Assembly (NCBI GenBank): GCA_905221605.1
Contig: CAJNDS010000602.1
Span: forward strand, 64,001 to 128,000
Direction of reading: 5' to 3'
DNA: 64,000 bases
From: Symbiodinium natans
Taxonomy: Eukaryota; Sar; Dinophyceae; Suessiales; Symbiodiniaceae
The position numbers were made by a program, and so were the translations under genes. The notes beneath the pieces are model-generated. The model saw only the letters and a program-made list of their open reading frames with translations, was not told where the DNA came from and ran no database searches. Each line of letters opens with the position of its first letter. The stretch's first letter is position 1. This document shows, in pieces, positions 18,205 through 26,784 of this stretch.

Positions 18205-20407
18205 GGGTTGGGTCTGCCATACCTCTGTGCTCGAACGGCATTGGCAGCTTACGAAGAAGAAGCTCCCACGTCCACTGCTTGAAGACGTCTAGGGGGCAAT
18301 CTTTCCAGCCTTCCTTGTTTTGGTCGGGAGCGAAGTGCTGCCAGAGACGTCGGCGGCGGTCGTCGGTAAGGCGTGATTCGCCGAGGTCTGGATGCACCAA
18401 GGCCACGTGCTGGAAGACTGCAGACACATTGCCTTGGGGCGCGGACTTCTTGAGCTCGTCAATGAGGTCGCCCAGGCCCTGCTTGTAAAAGTTCATGCTG
18501 TCGCGGAAGACCAAGTTGCCGAGGCGAAACTGCAACATCTTCTCCCCGGACTTGAACAGCACCTCAAACTTTAGCTTGGAGAAGTTGACCTCGTCGCCCA
18601 CGTCCTCCATCTCGGGGAGCTCCTCATTCTCCAGCGTCATCTCCTGCGGTCCACACGCGGCGCCTCCCCTCAGATAAGCGATAGCTCTGATGAGGAAGCC
18701 AAAGTTGAAGGACCCTCCGTTGTGAAAGAACACAGGAACGCAGGGAGGCTGCCTTATGCCTTTGTTGCAAGTGGCGCACAAAGCCTCCAAGTACTCCCCA
18801 GTGCCATGCCTGTGATGGCACACTTTCATGCGCCTGGAGTCGCCCTCTCGGAAGGGGATGTTGCAGCGCTCACAACGAAGAGCCTCCTGGTGATGTCTCC
18901 ACTGCAAGTCTGTGGGCTTCGGCATGACATTGGTGTTCTTCGTCCAGTCCTGGTAGCGCTTGGCAAGAGCCAAGGCTTTGCGGAGAAAGCGCTCCACGAC
19001 GGCAAACCTGTGCTCCCCGCTCTCGGCGTGGGTGAGAAAACACTTCTCCTCCTCGGTGACTTCGAACCCGTTGTGAGCCACGGACAGAAAGGCCGCAGAA
19101 GCCACATCTCGCTGAAGTCCATGGCTGATCTCCTGAACCTGCACGTTGGGAGCCTCCTCGGTCCAAGTCTCCAGGTCGGCGAACAAGACGAGGGGGGCAA
19201 GCTCTGCAGACTTCCCGGCTTTGTAGCGAAGGCGGTGCTCGTTCTTTCTCATGTCAGGCATGCGAATGTGTGCAGACCTCTTTGCAGGATCGCGGCTGCA
19301 GGGCTTCTCCTGGTGCGCGGCCAAGGTCTCAGAGCTTTTGAAGCTCCCCCCACATCGGTGACAAGCAAATACATGAGACGTAAGCCGCCTTGAGCCATCG
19401 AGCTCGGCGCTGCGGTTGCCGCAAAAGTTGTTGTAGTTGAAGATGAGCATGTAGTGGTTCTCCACTCGCAGCAACAGGATCTCGATGGGGGCGTTCACCA
19501 CAGTGGGACCTCTCACCATCTCGCGTTGGAAGAACTTGCGATCCCCCCACTTTTCTTGGATCCACTCCCACACATAGCAAGCGACCTTGCCCCGATTCGC
19601 GGCTTCGAATTCGTCTATGTCAGTCCAAACAACGCCGCGATCGGTCGGAAGTGTAGAGAAGTCCAAGCCAAAGTCGTTGAGGATGAACTTAGCGTCCTTC
19701 GGGGGGCGATTTGGCACTGGAGCAAATTCATCTAAGTAAAACCGCCGATCACTGAGTTTCTTGGCGGCCTTCTTGCGCGCGTTGCTGCTCCAGCTCTCAA
19801 TGCCGGGCATGTGCGCTCTCACACACCACTGGAAGCACAGGTTGTCATCGTTCTGGGGGTTCCAAACCCCTCGCTTGTTGCCGAGACCCTCCGGCTTTTC
19901 ATGGAGTTTTGCCCCCACGGGTCTGTCTTCAGCGACGCCAACGCCGGGAAGACGAGCCATTTCGCCAGAGGGAGCCACGAGGAGGTAGATACTCTCGATG
20001 TGGCCTATGATGTCTCTCGATCCCCGGAATCTTGCCCTCTCAAGGTGGATCTCGAGCTTCTGCCTGACCACCGAAACCATTGCGGCCATACGACGATCAG
20101 GGTCGCCGTTGACCGACACCTTCCAAGGAGCAGGCTGAAGCAGGTAGTAGCCACCGTACGCGGGAAGCACATCCTCGACGTTTTCATCTCCGAAGGGATT
20201 GTTGGGGTTGTGCGCCACCAAGGTCATCTTGAAACTAACCTTAGCCCAAAAGGGCAGCTGTGTGGTCAAATGAGGGGTCAGCGGTTCACGAAGCTCCGCG
20301 AGATCATCAACCGTCACTGGTGCATTTGGGCGGGAGATTTTGAACTCCCTGGCCCACACCGTCTCTCGAGGTGCCAGCTCCACAACTTGCACATTTGCGG
20401 CTGCCAT
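18182..20407 (-). CDS. Protein-primed DNA polymerase B, N-terminal and exonuclease half (Polinton/Maverick type)
   Basis: 741 residues from an ATG at 20407. Order of parts: an N-terminal region with NDDNLCFQWCV and LLLRVENHYMLIFNYNN; a C2H2-like finger FACHRCGGSF with H and C following; Exo I motif LVLFADLETW (D-x-E, residues about 406-415); a treble-clef/endonuclease VII-like insert C-x2-C with KVCHHRHGTGEYLEALC; Exo II motif FFHNGGSFNFGFL (about 559-572); and Exo III-like VFRDSMNFYKQGLGDL. The NDD-CFxW, HY..I and H.H.TG.Y wording is characteristic of Polinton-type polymerases. The role is replication of the element with proofreading. The ORF ends at the overlap with the polymerase half. Total length of about 1,370 residues fits the family. 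Confidence 0.87.
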   Translation of the reverse strand: MAAANVQVVELAPRETVWAREFKISRPNAPVTVDDLAELREPLTPHLTTQLPFWAKVSFKMTLVAHNPNNPFGDENVEDVLPAYGGYYLLQPAPWKVSVNGDPDRRMAAMVSVVRQKLEIHLERARFRGSRDIIGHIESIYLLVAPSGEMARLPGVGVAEDRPVGAKLHEKPEGLGNKRGVWNPQNDDNLCFQWCVRAHMPGIESWSSNARKKAAKKLSDRRFYLDEFAPVPNRPPKDAKFILNDFGLDFSTLPTDRGVVWTDIDEFEAANRGKVACYVWEWIQEKWGDRKFFQREMVRGPTVVNAPIEILLLRVENHYMLIFNYNNFCGNRSAELDGSRRLTSHVFACHRCGGSFKSSETLAAHQEKPCSRDPAKRSAHIRMPDMRKNEHRLRYKAGKSAELAPLVLFADLETWTEEAPNVQVQEISHGLQRDVASAAFLSVAHNGFEVTEEEKCFLTHAESGEHRFAVVERFLRKALALAKRYQDWTKNTNVMPKPTDLQWRHHQEALRCERCNIPFREGDSRRMKVCHHRHGTGEYLEALCATCNKGIRQPPCVPVFFHNGGSFNFGFLIRAIAYLRGGAACGPQEMTLENEELPEMEDVGDEVNFSKLKFEVLFKSGEKMLQFRLGNLVFRDSMNFYKQGLGDLIDELKKSAPQGNVSAVFQHVALVHPDLGESRLTDDRRRRLWQHFAPDQNKEGWKDCPLDVFKQWTWELLLRKLPMPFEHRGMADPTRVAQKVL

Positions 20408-20612
20408 GGCGGGTCTACAATTTTGCTATCGACTATCTTAAAAGTCTTTTATTATAGCTCCCAGACCAAAAGGCCTCGCGCGAGAGCCACTCCTAGCACA
20501 AGCCAAAAACGTAACGGCCAGAGTCTCCTAGAGAATACCCGCAAAATCCAACCAGCAAGCCCCAAAACGGCCTTTTCGCACCAAAGAGGCTACAACCACC
20601 TCTTCCCCATAG

Positions 20613-20752
20613 TAAGCTCTTCTTATCGCACAAAAGAGGGTGGTTTTAACCCTACTTGGGTGGGACACTAAGCAAATCCTGCTTCCTCAAAAGAGCTATA
20701 GCTGTGCGATAAGAAGAGGGTGGTTTTAACCCTACCTGGGTGGGACACGTGA
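20613..20752. repeat. 14-bp inverted repeat and 38-bp direct repeat upstream of the polymerase
   Basis: TCTTCTTATCGCAC (20613-20626) is the exact reverse complement of GTGCGATAAGAAGA (about 20704-20717). In addition GAGGGTGGTTTTAACCCTAC plus TGGGTGGGACA occurs at about 20637 and again at about 20718. GGTTTTAACC is itself a near-palindrome. The position directly upstream of the polymerase start codon makes this a possible regulatory or terminal-repeat fragment, but no matching partner was found elsewhere in the window. Confidence 0.65.
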
Positions 20753-21880
20753 CGCCTTTTTTTTCTAGAGAAAACCCTCAAAATCCAACCAGCAAGCCCC
20801 AAAACGGAGGATTTTTCGAGAACCCAAACCTAGGCCTCAGAACCCGAATCCGGGGTCCCCCCATAGATTCCGCAAGAACCGTGACGCCCAAAGTCTCCTA
20901 GAGAAAACCCTCAAAATCCAACCTGCAGACCCCAAAACGGAGGATTTTTCGCAAGCATCCAGGCCTAGGCCTCAGAACCCGAATCCGGGTCCCCCCATAG
21001 ATTCCGCAAGAACCGTGACGCCCAAAGTCTCCTAGAAAAAACCCTCTAAATCCAACCTGCAGACCCCAAAACGGAGGGTTTTTCGCGAGCATCCAGACCT
21101 AGGCCTCAGAACCCGACTCCGGGTCCCCCCATAGATTCCGCAAGAACCGTGACGCCCAAAGTCTCCTAGAGAAAACCCTCTAAATCCAACCTGCAGACCC
21201 CAAACGGAGGATTTTTCGCGAGCATCCAGACCTAGGCCTCAGAACCCGAGTCCGGGGTCCCCCATAGATTCCGCAAGAACCGTGACGCCCAAAGTCTCCT
21301 AGAGAAAACCCTCAAAATCCAACCTGCAGACCCCAAAACGCAGAATTTTTCGCAAGCATCCAGGCCTAGGCCTCAGAACCCGAATCCGGGTCCCCCCATA
21401 GATTCCGCAAGAACCGTGACGCCCAAAGTCTCCTAAAGAAAACCCTCAAAATCCAACCTGCAGACCCCAAAACGGAGGATTTTTCGCAAGCATCCAGGCC
21501 TAGGCCTTAGAACCCGAATCCGGGTCCCCCCATAGATTCCGCAAGAACCGTGACGCCCAAAGTCTCCTAAAGAAAACCCTCAAAATCCAACCTGCAGACC
21601 CCAAAACGGAGGATTTTTCGCAAGCATCCAGGCCTAGGCCTTAGAACCCGAATGCGGGTCCCCCCATAGATTCCGCAAGAACCGTGACGCCCAAAGTCTC
21701 CTAAAGAAAACCCTCAAAATCCAACCTGCAGACCCCAAAACGGAGGATTTTTGGCAAGCATCCAGGCCTAGTCCCCCCATAGATTCCGCAAGAACCGTGA
21801 CGCCCAAAGTCTCCTAAAGAAAACCCTCAAAATCCAACCGGCAGACCCCAAAACGGAGGATTTTTCGCAAGCATCCAGGG
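20748..21880. repeat. ~134-bp tandem repeat, 8-9 copies
   Basis: The unit starts CGTGACGCCCAAAGTCTCCT and contains ACCCTCAAAATCCAACC, CAGACCCCAAAACGGAGGAT, TTTTTCGC, AGCATCCAGGCCTAGGCCT, CAGAACCCGAATCCGGGTCC, and CCCCATAGATTCCGCAAGAAC. Successive starts are near 20748, 20881, 21016, 21148, 21283, 21417, 21548, 21685 and 21797. GGCCTAGGCC and CCCGAATCCGGG are internal palindromes. Copies differ by a few percent, and one late copy lacks the middle palindromic part. No gene is hidden within. Confidence 0.9.
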
Positions 21881-22312
21881 GGGTCCCAGGGGCAGTGAGG
21901 GGCCTCGAATCCCTCGTGCTTCTCGGGGTCCCAAGGCGCAGTGAGGGACCTCTAATCCCTTGTGCTCCCGGCAGTCCCAGGCACAGTGAGGGGCCTCGAA
22001 TCCCTCGTGCTTCTCGGGGGTCCCAAGGCGCAGTGAGGGACCTCTAATCCCTTGTGCTTCCGGCAGTCCCAAGCGCAGTGAGGGGCCTCTAATCCCTTGT
22101 GCTTCTGGGGGGTCCCAAGAAGCAGTGAGGGGCCTCTAATCCCTTGTGCTTCCGGGGGGTCCCAAGGGGCGGTGACCGACGTGACCCGCGGTGACCGACG
22201 TGACCGACGTGACCCGCGGTGACCCGCGGTGACCGACGTGACTGACGTGACCCGCGGTGACCGACGTGACCCGCGGTGACCGACGTGACCCGCGGTGACC
22301 CGCTGGCGGCTG
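21880..22312. repeat. ~55-bp tandem repeat, then a 9-10 bp GTGACC repeat
   Basis: From 21880 to about 22165 a unit of roughly 50-60 bp recurs five to six times (GGGGTCCCAAGGCGCAGTGA, GGGACCTCTAATCCCTTGTG, CTTC). From about 22165 to 22312 it is replaced by short words GTGACCGAC and GTGACCCGCG in irregular alternation. This completes an uninterrupted satellite region of about 1.55 kb between the polymerase and integrase genes. Confidence 0.85.
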
Positions 22313-22407
22313 GGCAGGCTGTGAAAGCAGTTAAGAGAACCAAAACGTTCAAACTAGCACTGGGCGGTCCTGGAAGCGGTTAAGAGACTCTTTGCCTTGC
22401 AATTAAC

Positions 22408-23421
22408 CTAAGGTGCGGGGCCGATAGGGTAGTTAACTTCGCGAGCAGCTCGATTGTTTCGCGCCTCCCTAGAGTCCAAAGCTGGTCTGCCCGAGGCATT
22501 CGCAAGTCTGAGATCTCTGGCCACGAGCTTACCCCCGCTCCAGCCCTGCAGAGTAAAAAGCGGCCCCATGTCGGTGTATTCAATGGTGGTAACCTGGTAG
22601 GTTTGTTCGGACCAGGCAGTTTCCGTGACCCTGTAGCTTTCCCTGTTTTCCCGAGGCTTAACCCGAGCCCGAACCCTGTCGCCAACTTTGATAAGGGGAC
22701 GGACTGGAGCGTTCCTTTTGGCCCGAAGCAGCATGACCTCAGACGCCATCTCTGCTTTCGCGGGATCGTCGTAGGCTTGATTGGGGGTAACTCCGGTGCC
22801 TTGATGGGTTCTGTTGTGGTATTGAGCCAGCACGTCGGGTAGCAGTTGATACCAGCGATTTCTCGGAACAACCCCCGCACTGATGCGACGAACCAAGGCC
22901 TCCTTTATGGTTCTAATCGCTCGTTCTACGAAATAGGCGTGGCCCCTGGTGACCACTTTATCAACATCAAAATAGTCTAGCTTCTCCTGAAACTCGCGTT
23001 TGAACTCCGAACCATCGTCCGAGTAAACGCAAGAGGGGATTCCGAGAGAACTGACTACTTGCTGCCACGCCGCTGCTGCTGCTGCGGCAGTCTTGCTCGC
23101 CATAGGAACCGCTGCTATTTTCTTGGTAAATGTGTCGATTGCCACTAGAAGGTAGCGGTAGGGCGAATTAGAGAACACTGTCATATCCGCTAAATCCACT
23201 TGCAACTGGTGCATGGGTTCGGCGGGCACGAATGAGTTGAAGCCTCTCTGCGGCCGATCTTCTCGAGCTTTGACCGTTTGCATGAAAGCAACGACATCGC
23301 TTCTCCTGATAGACCTGTCAGCGCGTCGAGCTTGACGCAGCGTGTCCGCAATACTTCCAAAACCGCTTTGAGGATTCTCATAAACTCTTTTGATGGCGGC
23401 CTGCCTCGCCGCTGCTGCCAT
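22408..23421 (-). CDS. Retroviral-type DDE integrase (Polinton-like)
   Basis: 337 residues from ATG at 23421. The catalytic core shows QVDLADM (first Asp, residues about 71-78), YSDDGSEF (second Asp, about 131-138) and ERAIRTIKEAL (Glu, about 165-175), giving the D-D-about 35-E spacing. A basic helical N-terminal region precedes it, and an SH3-like C-terminal region follows (IKVGDRVRARVKP, then LFTLQGWSGGKLVARDL). The Q-x-D-L-x-D-M wording is typical of Polinton/Maverick integrases rather than of Copia ones. It inserts element DNA into the host genome. The gene is intact, on the same strand as the polymerase and 2 kb upstream of it, with satellites in between. Confidence 0.88.
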   Translation of the reverse strand: MAAAARQAAIKRVYENPQSGFGSIADTLRQARRADRSIRRSDVVAFMQTVKAREDRPQRGFNSFVPAEPMHQLQVDLADMTVFSNSPYRYLLVAIDTFTKKIAAVPMASKTAAAAAAAWQQVVSSLGIPSCVYSDDGSEFKREFQEKLDYFDVDKVVTRGHAYFVERAIRTIKEALVRRISAGVVPRNRWYQLLPDVLAQYHNRTHQGTGVTPNQAYDDPAKAEMASEVMLLRAKRNAPVRPLIKVGDRVRARVKPRENRESYRVTETAWSEQTYQVTTIEYTDMGPLFTLQGWSGGKLVARDLRLANASGRPALDSREARNNRAAREVNYPIGPAP

Positions 23422-23478
23422 AGGCGCGCTGTGAAATTGCTCTTTGTTTATAGCCGTTAGGGAAGCAATCGGAAGCTC

Positions 23479-23760
23479 TCATTTGCAGCTCAGGTCGAAT
23501 TGGCGCAGACAGTTGTAGCACATGTGCTTTTTTGCTCGGACTCCGCAAGCCATGAAGGGACAGTCTGGTTTCTCGCACTGATGCTCGCCCGAAGTCGTTC
23601 TAGCTCGCTCAGCACAGTCGCAGTCCTCGTAGTAGTAGCCCCCGAGCCCCTTACGATCCAGGCTATAACCTAAACTGAGACGCTTGCCACAGCGCTCACA
23701 ATTGCGGTCAGGGCGGCATTCGCGGCAATCACACGGTCTGCCCCAGTCGCAATCTGGCAT
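23479..23760 (-). CDS. Small Cys-rich, zinc-binding protein
   Basis: About 93 residues from the ATG at 23760; the open frame runs further upstream to 23862 only through a 59-bp duplication and a non-ATG start. Cys pairs and C-x4-C groups occur throughout: MPDCDWGRPCDCREC, NCERCGKRL, DCDCAE, QCEKPDCPFMACG and MCYNCLRQF. At least four zinc sites are possible. It lies 57 bases upstream of the integrase on the same strand, so is probably part of the same Polinton-like element. Function unknown; small Cys-rich ORFs are common accessory genes of such elements. Confidence 0.5.
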   Translation of the reverse strand: MPDCDWGRPCDCRECRPDRNCERCGKRLSLGYSLDRKGLGGYYYEDCDCAERARTTSGEHQCEKPDCPFMACGVRAKKHMCYNCLRQFDLSCK

Positions 23761-23779
23761 GCTGCACTTCCTAGTCGGA

Positions 23780-23897
23780 TGACGTCCAGCCCTGGCCTTG
23801 ACCAAACAGCTGGTTGCCTCGTTAGCGCAGCAGAAGTAACGTCCAGCCCTGGTCTTGACCAAACAGCTGGTTGCCTCGTTAGCTCAGCAGAAGTAAC
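23780..23897. repeat. 59-bp tandem duplication
   Basis: ACGTCCAGCCCTGGCCTTGA followed by CCAAACAGCTGGTTGCCTCG and TTAGCGCAGCAGAAGTA, then a second copy with two substitutions (GGTCTTGA, TTAGCTCAG). It lies at the 5' edge of the Cys-rich ORF and extends that frame. Confidence 0.9.
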
Positions 23898-23899
23898 AT

Positions 23900-25310
23900 T
23901 CCACTTTTTCTTTTAAGCTAACAAAAAAACAAACTGAAGCGAAGCCAAGCAAAACTCACAAGCATAGACCTAACGCGACCTAACGGACGGTCGCCGACTC
24001 AGTCAATGATTTTGCAAATTGAAACCGCTCGAGTCTGGAGTGTGGGGATACTTCAGAACATAGCAGTAAACAGACCCATCGGAATTTCTCGATTTCATCG
24101 CTCATCATCCGTGCAAATGACAGTTTCACACACATACGATCGGCAAACTCATGGCATTCTCATCGCAAACCATCGGAATTTCTTATTTTCTAACTCGAGT
24201 TCCTGCAAATTCGAACAACTCGAAACGGATTGTCTGCATTTCGGAGAATCGACGGAATTGGAACGAAAAATGAAGACGAGATCGAGCTGACTATTGACTT
24301 GCAAGAGAGCATCCAACAGCTCAGGATGAACAAGAGAGACTAGAATTGCCCAGAAACAGCAAAAAATAATAAATGACCCCTAACGTGCCCCCATCCCTTG
24401 TGTCTCACTCCATTGCTGAAAAGAGTCAAACAAACCAGCTCGTCTGTTCTTCACCCGAAGTTAAACCGGAATCAAAGTCCAGCGTAACCCGGCTGCGTGC
24501 TTCAAGTCTAGAAGGAGCACGCCGAGGCATGCTCTCTTGTAGAGCTGCAGAACCGTCAAGGGCCCACAACCCCGCTGGTCCCAAGATGTCGTCAGTAATC
24601 TTGACCAAATCGAGAATGCGCTTTGAGCCAGAGCAGTTGCTTTAACCAAAAGGGCTGAACTTCCAAGCGCTCCCTAAGCTGTTTCAAGCGCGAGGGATCG
24701 TCAGCCACATCATCATCGGTGCCGACATGGAAAAGCCCACTACTTGCACCGTGCATTGAGGATTTCAAGCACCCTAATGTCAACGAGAAGCTTTCTTTCC
24801 GAAGCTTGCTCAAACACCTTGCAAAAACCCAAACCGAATTCTCGTTTTGGGCCTTGCTGGATAGTCGAGTCACTATCGGTTGCAAATCGAAGGGCAGGTC
24901 AAGCAGTCAGAAGCTTAACTTCTATTTGTCAAACAGTTCTGCCACATATTCTGGGTGCAGGGCTTTATCCGAGTCTGAGCGCTACTTTTCCTATTCCTGC
25001 TGCTTCTTTCAAGGGGTGGTGCTGTTGTGTGCTACTACATACTTTGCATTGGCATGCTCAGTATTAAGCACCGAATTTAAGCACATAAGTAAGCGGAGAA
25101 AAAGGACTAAACAGGATTCCCCAGCAATGGCGAATAAACAGATTAGTTGGGTTGGAAACCGGCACATCAACAAAACATCTTAACCAAAGTCTTTGGAAGC
25201 AGTCAAGTCGACACATGACAGACCCCAGAATTTTCGCTGGTGGAAATTAGGCCATAGGCAGCGCAGATGCATAATCAAGGCTGACCTTATGGCGCCCCGA
25301 GTAATGGGCT
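23900..25310. other. Stretch without a recognisable gene
   Basis: Frames of 60-150 codons occur on both strands but overlap and show no recognised motif. Composition is more AT-rich than the Polinton-like block. A terminal inverted repeat of the Polinton-like element might be expected near here; I searched by eye for a match near the other end and found none. Confidence 0.4.
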
Positions 25311-25331
25311 CCGTCGCCCCTTTGGCTCAAG
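25311..25331 (+). other. Relic dinoflagellate spliced-leader sequence
   Basis: CCGTCGCCCCTTTGGCTCAA plus a final G. Compared with the dinoflagellate spliced leader as I remember it (22 nt ending TTTTGGCTCAAG), 18 of 21 positions agree, mismatches being at positions 5, 9 and 10. No GT donor follows the AAG, so this is not an SL RNA gene. It is what is left when a trans-spliced mRNA is reverse-transcribed and reinserted. The following DNA (palindrome array, ORF at 26006) would then be of mRNA origin. Confidence 0.6.
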
Positions 25332-25682
25332 GCCGCGTCTGCTCGAGGTAGTTAAGCCACCGGGGAGCCGTAGGAGGGGTGGGAGCGTTGCTAAAGGTCC
25401 TTCTTTGCTTGGAACCCTACTCGTAGGTACGGCTCCCTCTGGGACAGCCTGGAGGCGTGCTTGGTGCTGTGTTTGCTGTGTAGCTGGAGCTTCTTAGCAT
25501 TGCGCAGTTCCTTGTGAGCGCCCGCTTGCAAGAAGAATCCAAAGCTTGGCTTTGGATTTCGCACTGTAAACACTTTGCAAGCTGCATTGGCTCTCCCTTG
25601 AGTCTTTGTGGGTTGAGCGCTCGAAAGTTGCGTCAACTGAGCCCTCAGTTGTCCTGCCAACTTTCTCTTACTTTTCGAGACT

Positions 25683-25893
25683 GAGAACGCCCGTTCTCTT
25701 TCTCTTTGTTTCTCTTTCTTGCTTACTAGTGAGACTGAGAACGCCCGTTCTCTTTCTCTAACGCTTCTCTTGCTGAGATTGAGAACGCCCGTTCTCTTTC
25801 TCTTACCTTTTACGTTGTGTTCCCTTTCTTTATCCAAGTTGGGAGCGCCCGTCTCCTTCCTTGTTAAGTTGCTGAGTGTGAACGCACGTTCTC
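25683..25893. repeat. Array of palindromes GAGAACG-CC-CGTTCTC in a pyrimidine tract
   Basis: The 16-bp word GAGAACGCCCGTTCTC (arms GAGAACG/CGTTCTC, two-base centre) is exact at 25683-25698, 25737-25752 and 25781-25796. Related forms are GGAGCGCCCGTCTCC (about 25842) and GAACGCACGTTCTC (about 25880). CTTTCTCTT-rich sequence lies between. The array lies 110-320 bases upstream of the ORF beginning at 26006. The minus-strand frame through it (Arg-Glu-rich repeats) is a by-product. Confidence 0.8.
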
Positions 25894-26005
25894 TCTCTTG
25901 CAAACTTCTTAAGGGTGGGAGCCTCTTTACTTTACTTGCACCTTTTGGCAAATTTGTCTTGCGCACTGTGCAGTACGGATAGCTTCGGCGTAAGGTATCT
26001 GCACC

Positions 26006-26778
26006 ATGTCGCAAGATCGAATTAGCAACATCGATGGAAGCGCATTTCAGTGTCTTGCCGACTTTATGTTGGGTCATCTCACTGAGTATGATGCTCTCTT
26101 TGCCAGAACACCATCAACACATCTGCTGAAGGATCTTAGAGAGAATTGCGCCAAGTGCAGGGCTCAGAGCTCCAATCTATCTTACTCGTCAACCCTAGTA
26201 AGAATTTCCTTCATAATCTAAGGAAGGGTCTTACACAAGAGACGAGTATAACGATCGTGAGTAATTTGCACAGCTCACTTTCCATATCAGACATCCCATG
26301 TGTACTCTTCAGGAGTTATGATGAAGACTTCCTTCGTCAAACCCACAGCTTGACGGTTATTGGTGCCATTGAAGTGCAGGGCAAACGGGAACTTGTATAC
26401 TTGGTCACTTACATTCCCAGCAGCTACCCTGTCCATCACACTTGCTACTACATTGCCATAACGCCTTCCATGAAGCAAGAAGCCGCCAATACTGAAGTCA
26501 TCATCGCTGGCACTGTTGGAATATTTGACGAGGAAGTTAAACACCTCAGTCGAGACTTTGGATTAGCTCACATTAGGAAGCCACAGCAGCCCATCGTTGC
26601 GTTAACTGATCAGGAGAATCGATGTGTTGTTTGCCTCAGAGCGCCTAAGATCAGCGTAAGTCAACTTCAGGCTCTTATGCTGAAGGTTGAAGAGATGTAT
26701 GATAAGGTGCTCAAACAAACTGAAGGCAAATCACAAATTGAGCTCCAGGTCTGGTACCAATTGGGAGAGACCAGCTAG
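26006..26778 (+). pseudogene. Unrecognised protein, one frame change
   Basis: ATG at 26006 (MSQDRISNID) opens a frame that stays plausible to about 26145. A second frame (from about 26146 to the TAG at 26778) carries the remaining 210 residues. Joined, the product would have about 255 residues: an N-terminal helical part, a beta-rich middle (LTVIGAIEVQGKRELVYLV, then HHTCYYIAITPSMK), a NRCVVCLR pair of Cys, and a C-terminal helix. No signal peptide or family recognised. A single indel or a short intron near 26140-26220 would explain the break. The spliced-leader relic and palindrome array lie upstream on the same strand. Confidence 0.45.
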
Positions 26779-26784
26779 GGGATG

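Noticed and set aside
20748-22312. CRISPR-like array of regular repeats
   Set aside because: The repeats are contiguous with no unique spacers, in a eukaryotic transposon setting.
11000-25000. Terminal inverted repeats bounding the Polinton-like genes
   Set aside because: I looked for matching inverted ends beginning AG on both sides of the block and found none by eye; element limits are therefore not annotated.
25391-26077. 228-codon minus-strand frame with Arg-Glu-Arg-Ala-Phe-Ser repeats
   Set aside because: The repeats come from the palindrome/pyrimidine array; the frame overlaps the start of the better plus-strand ORF.
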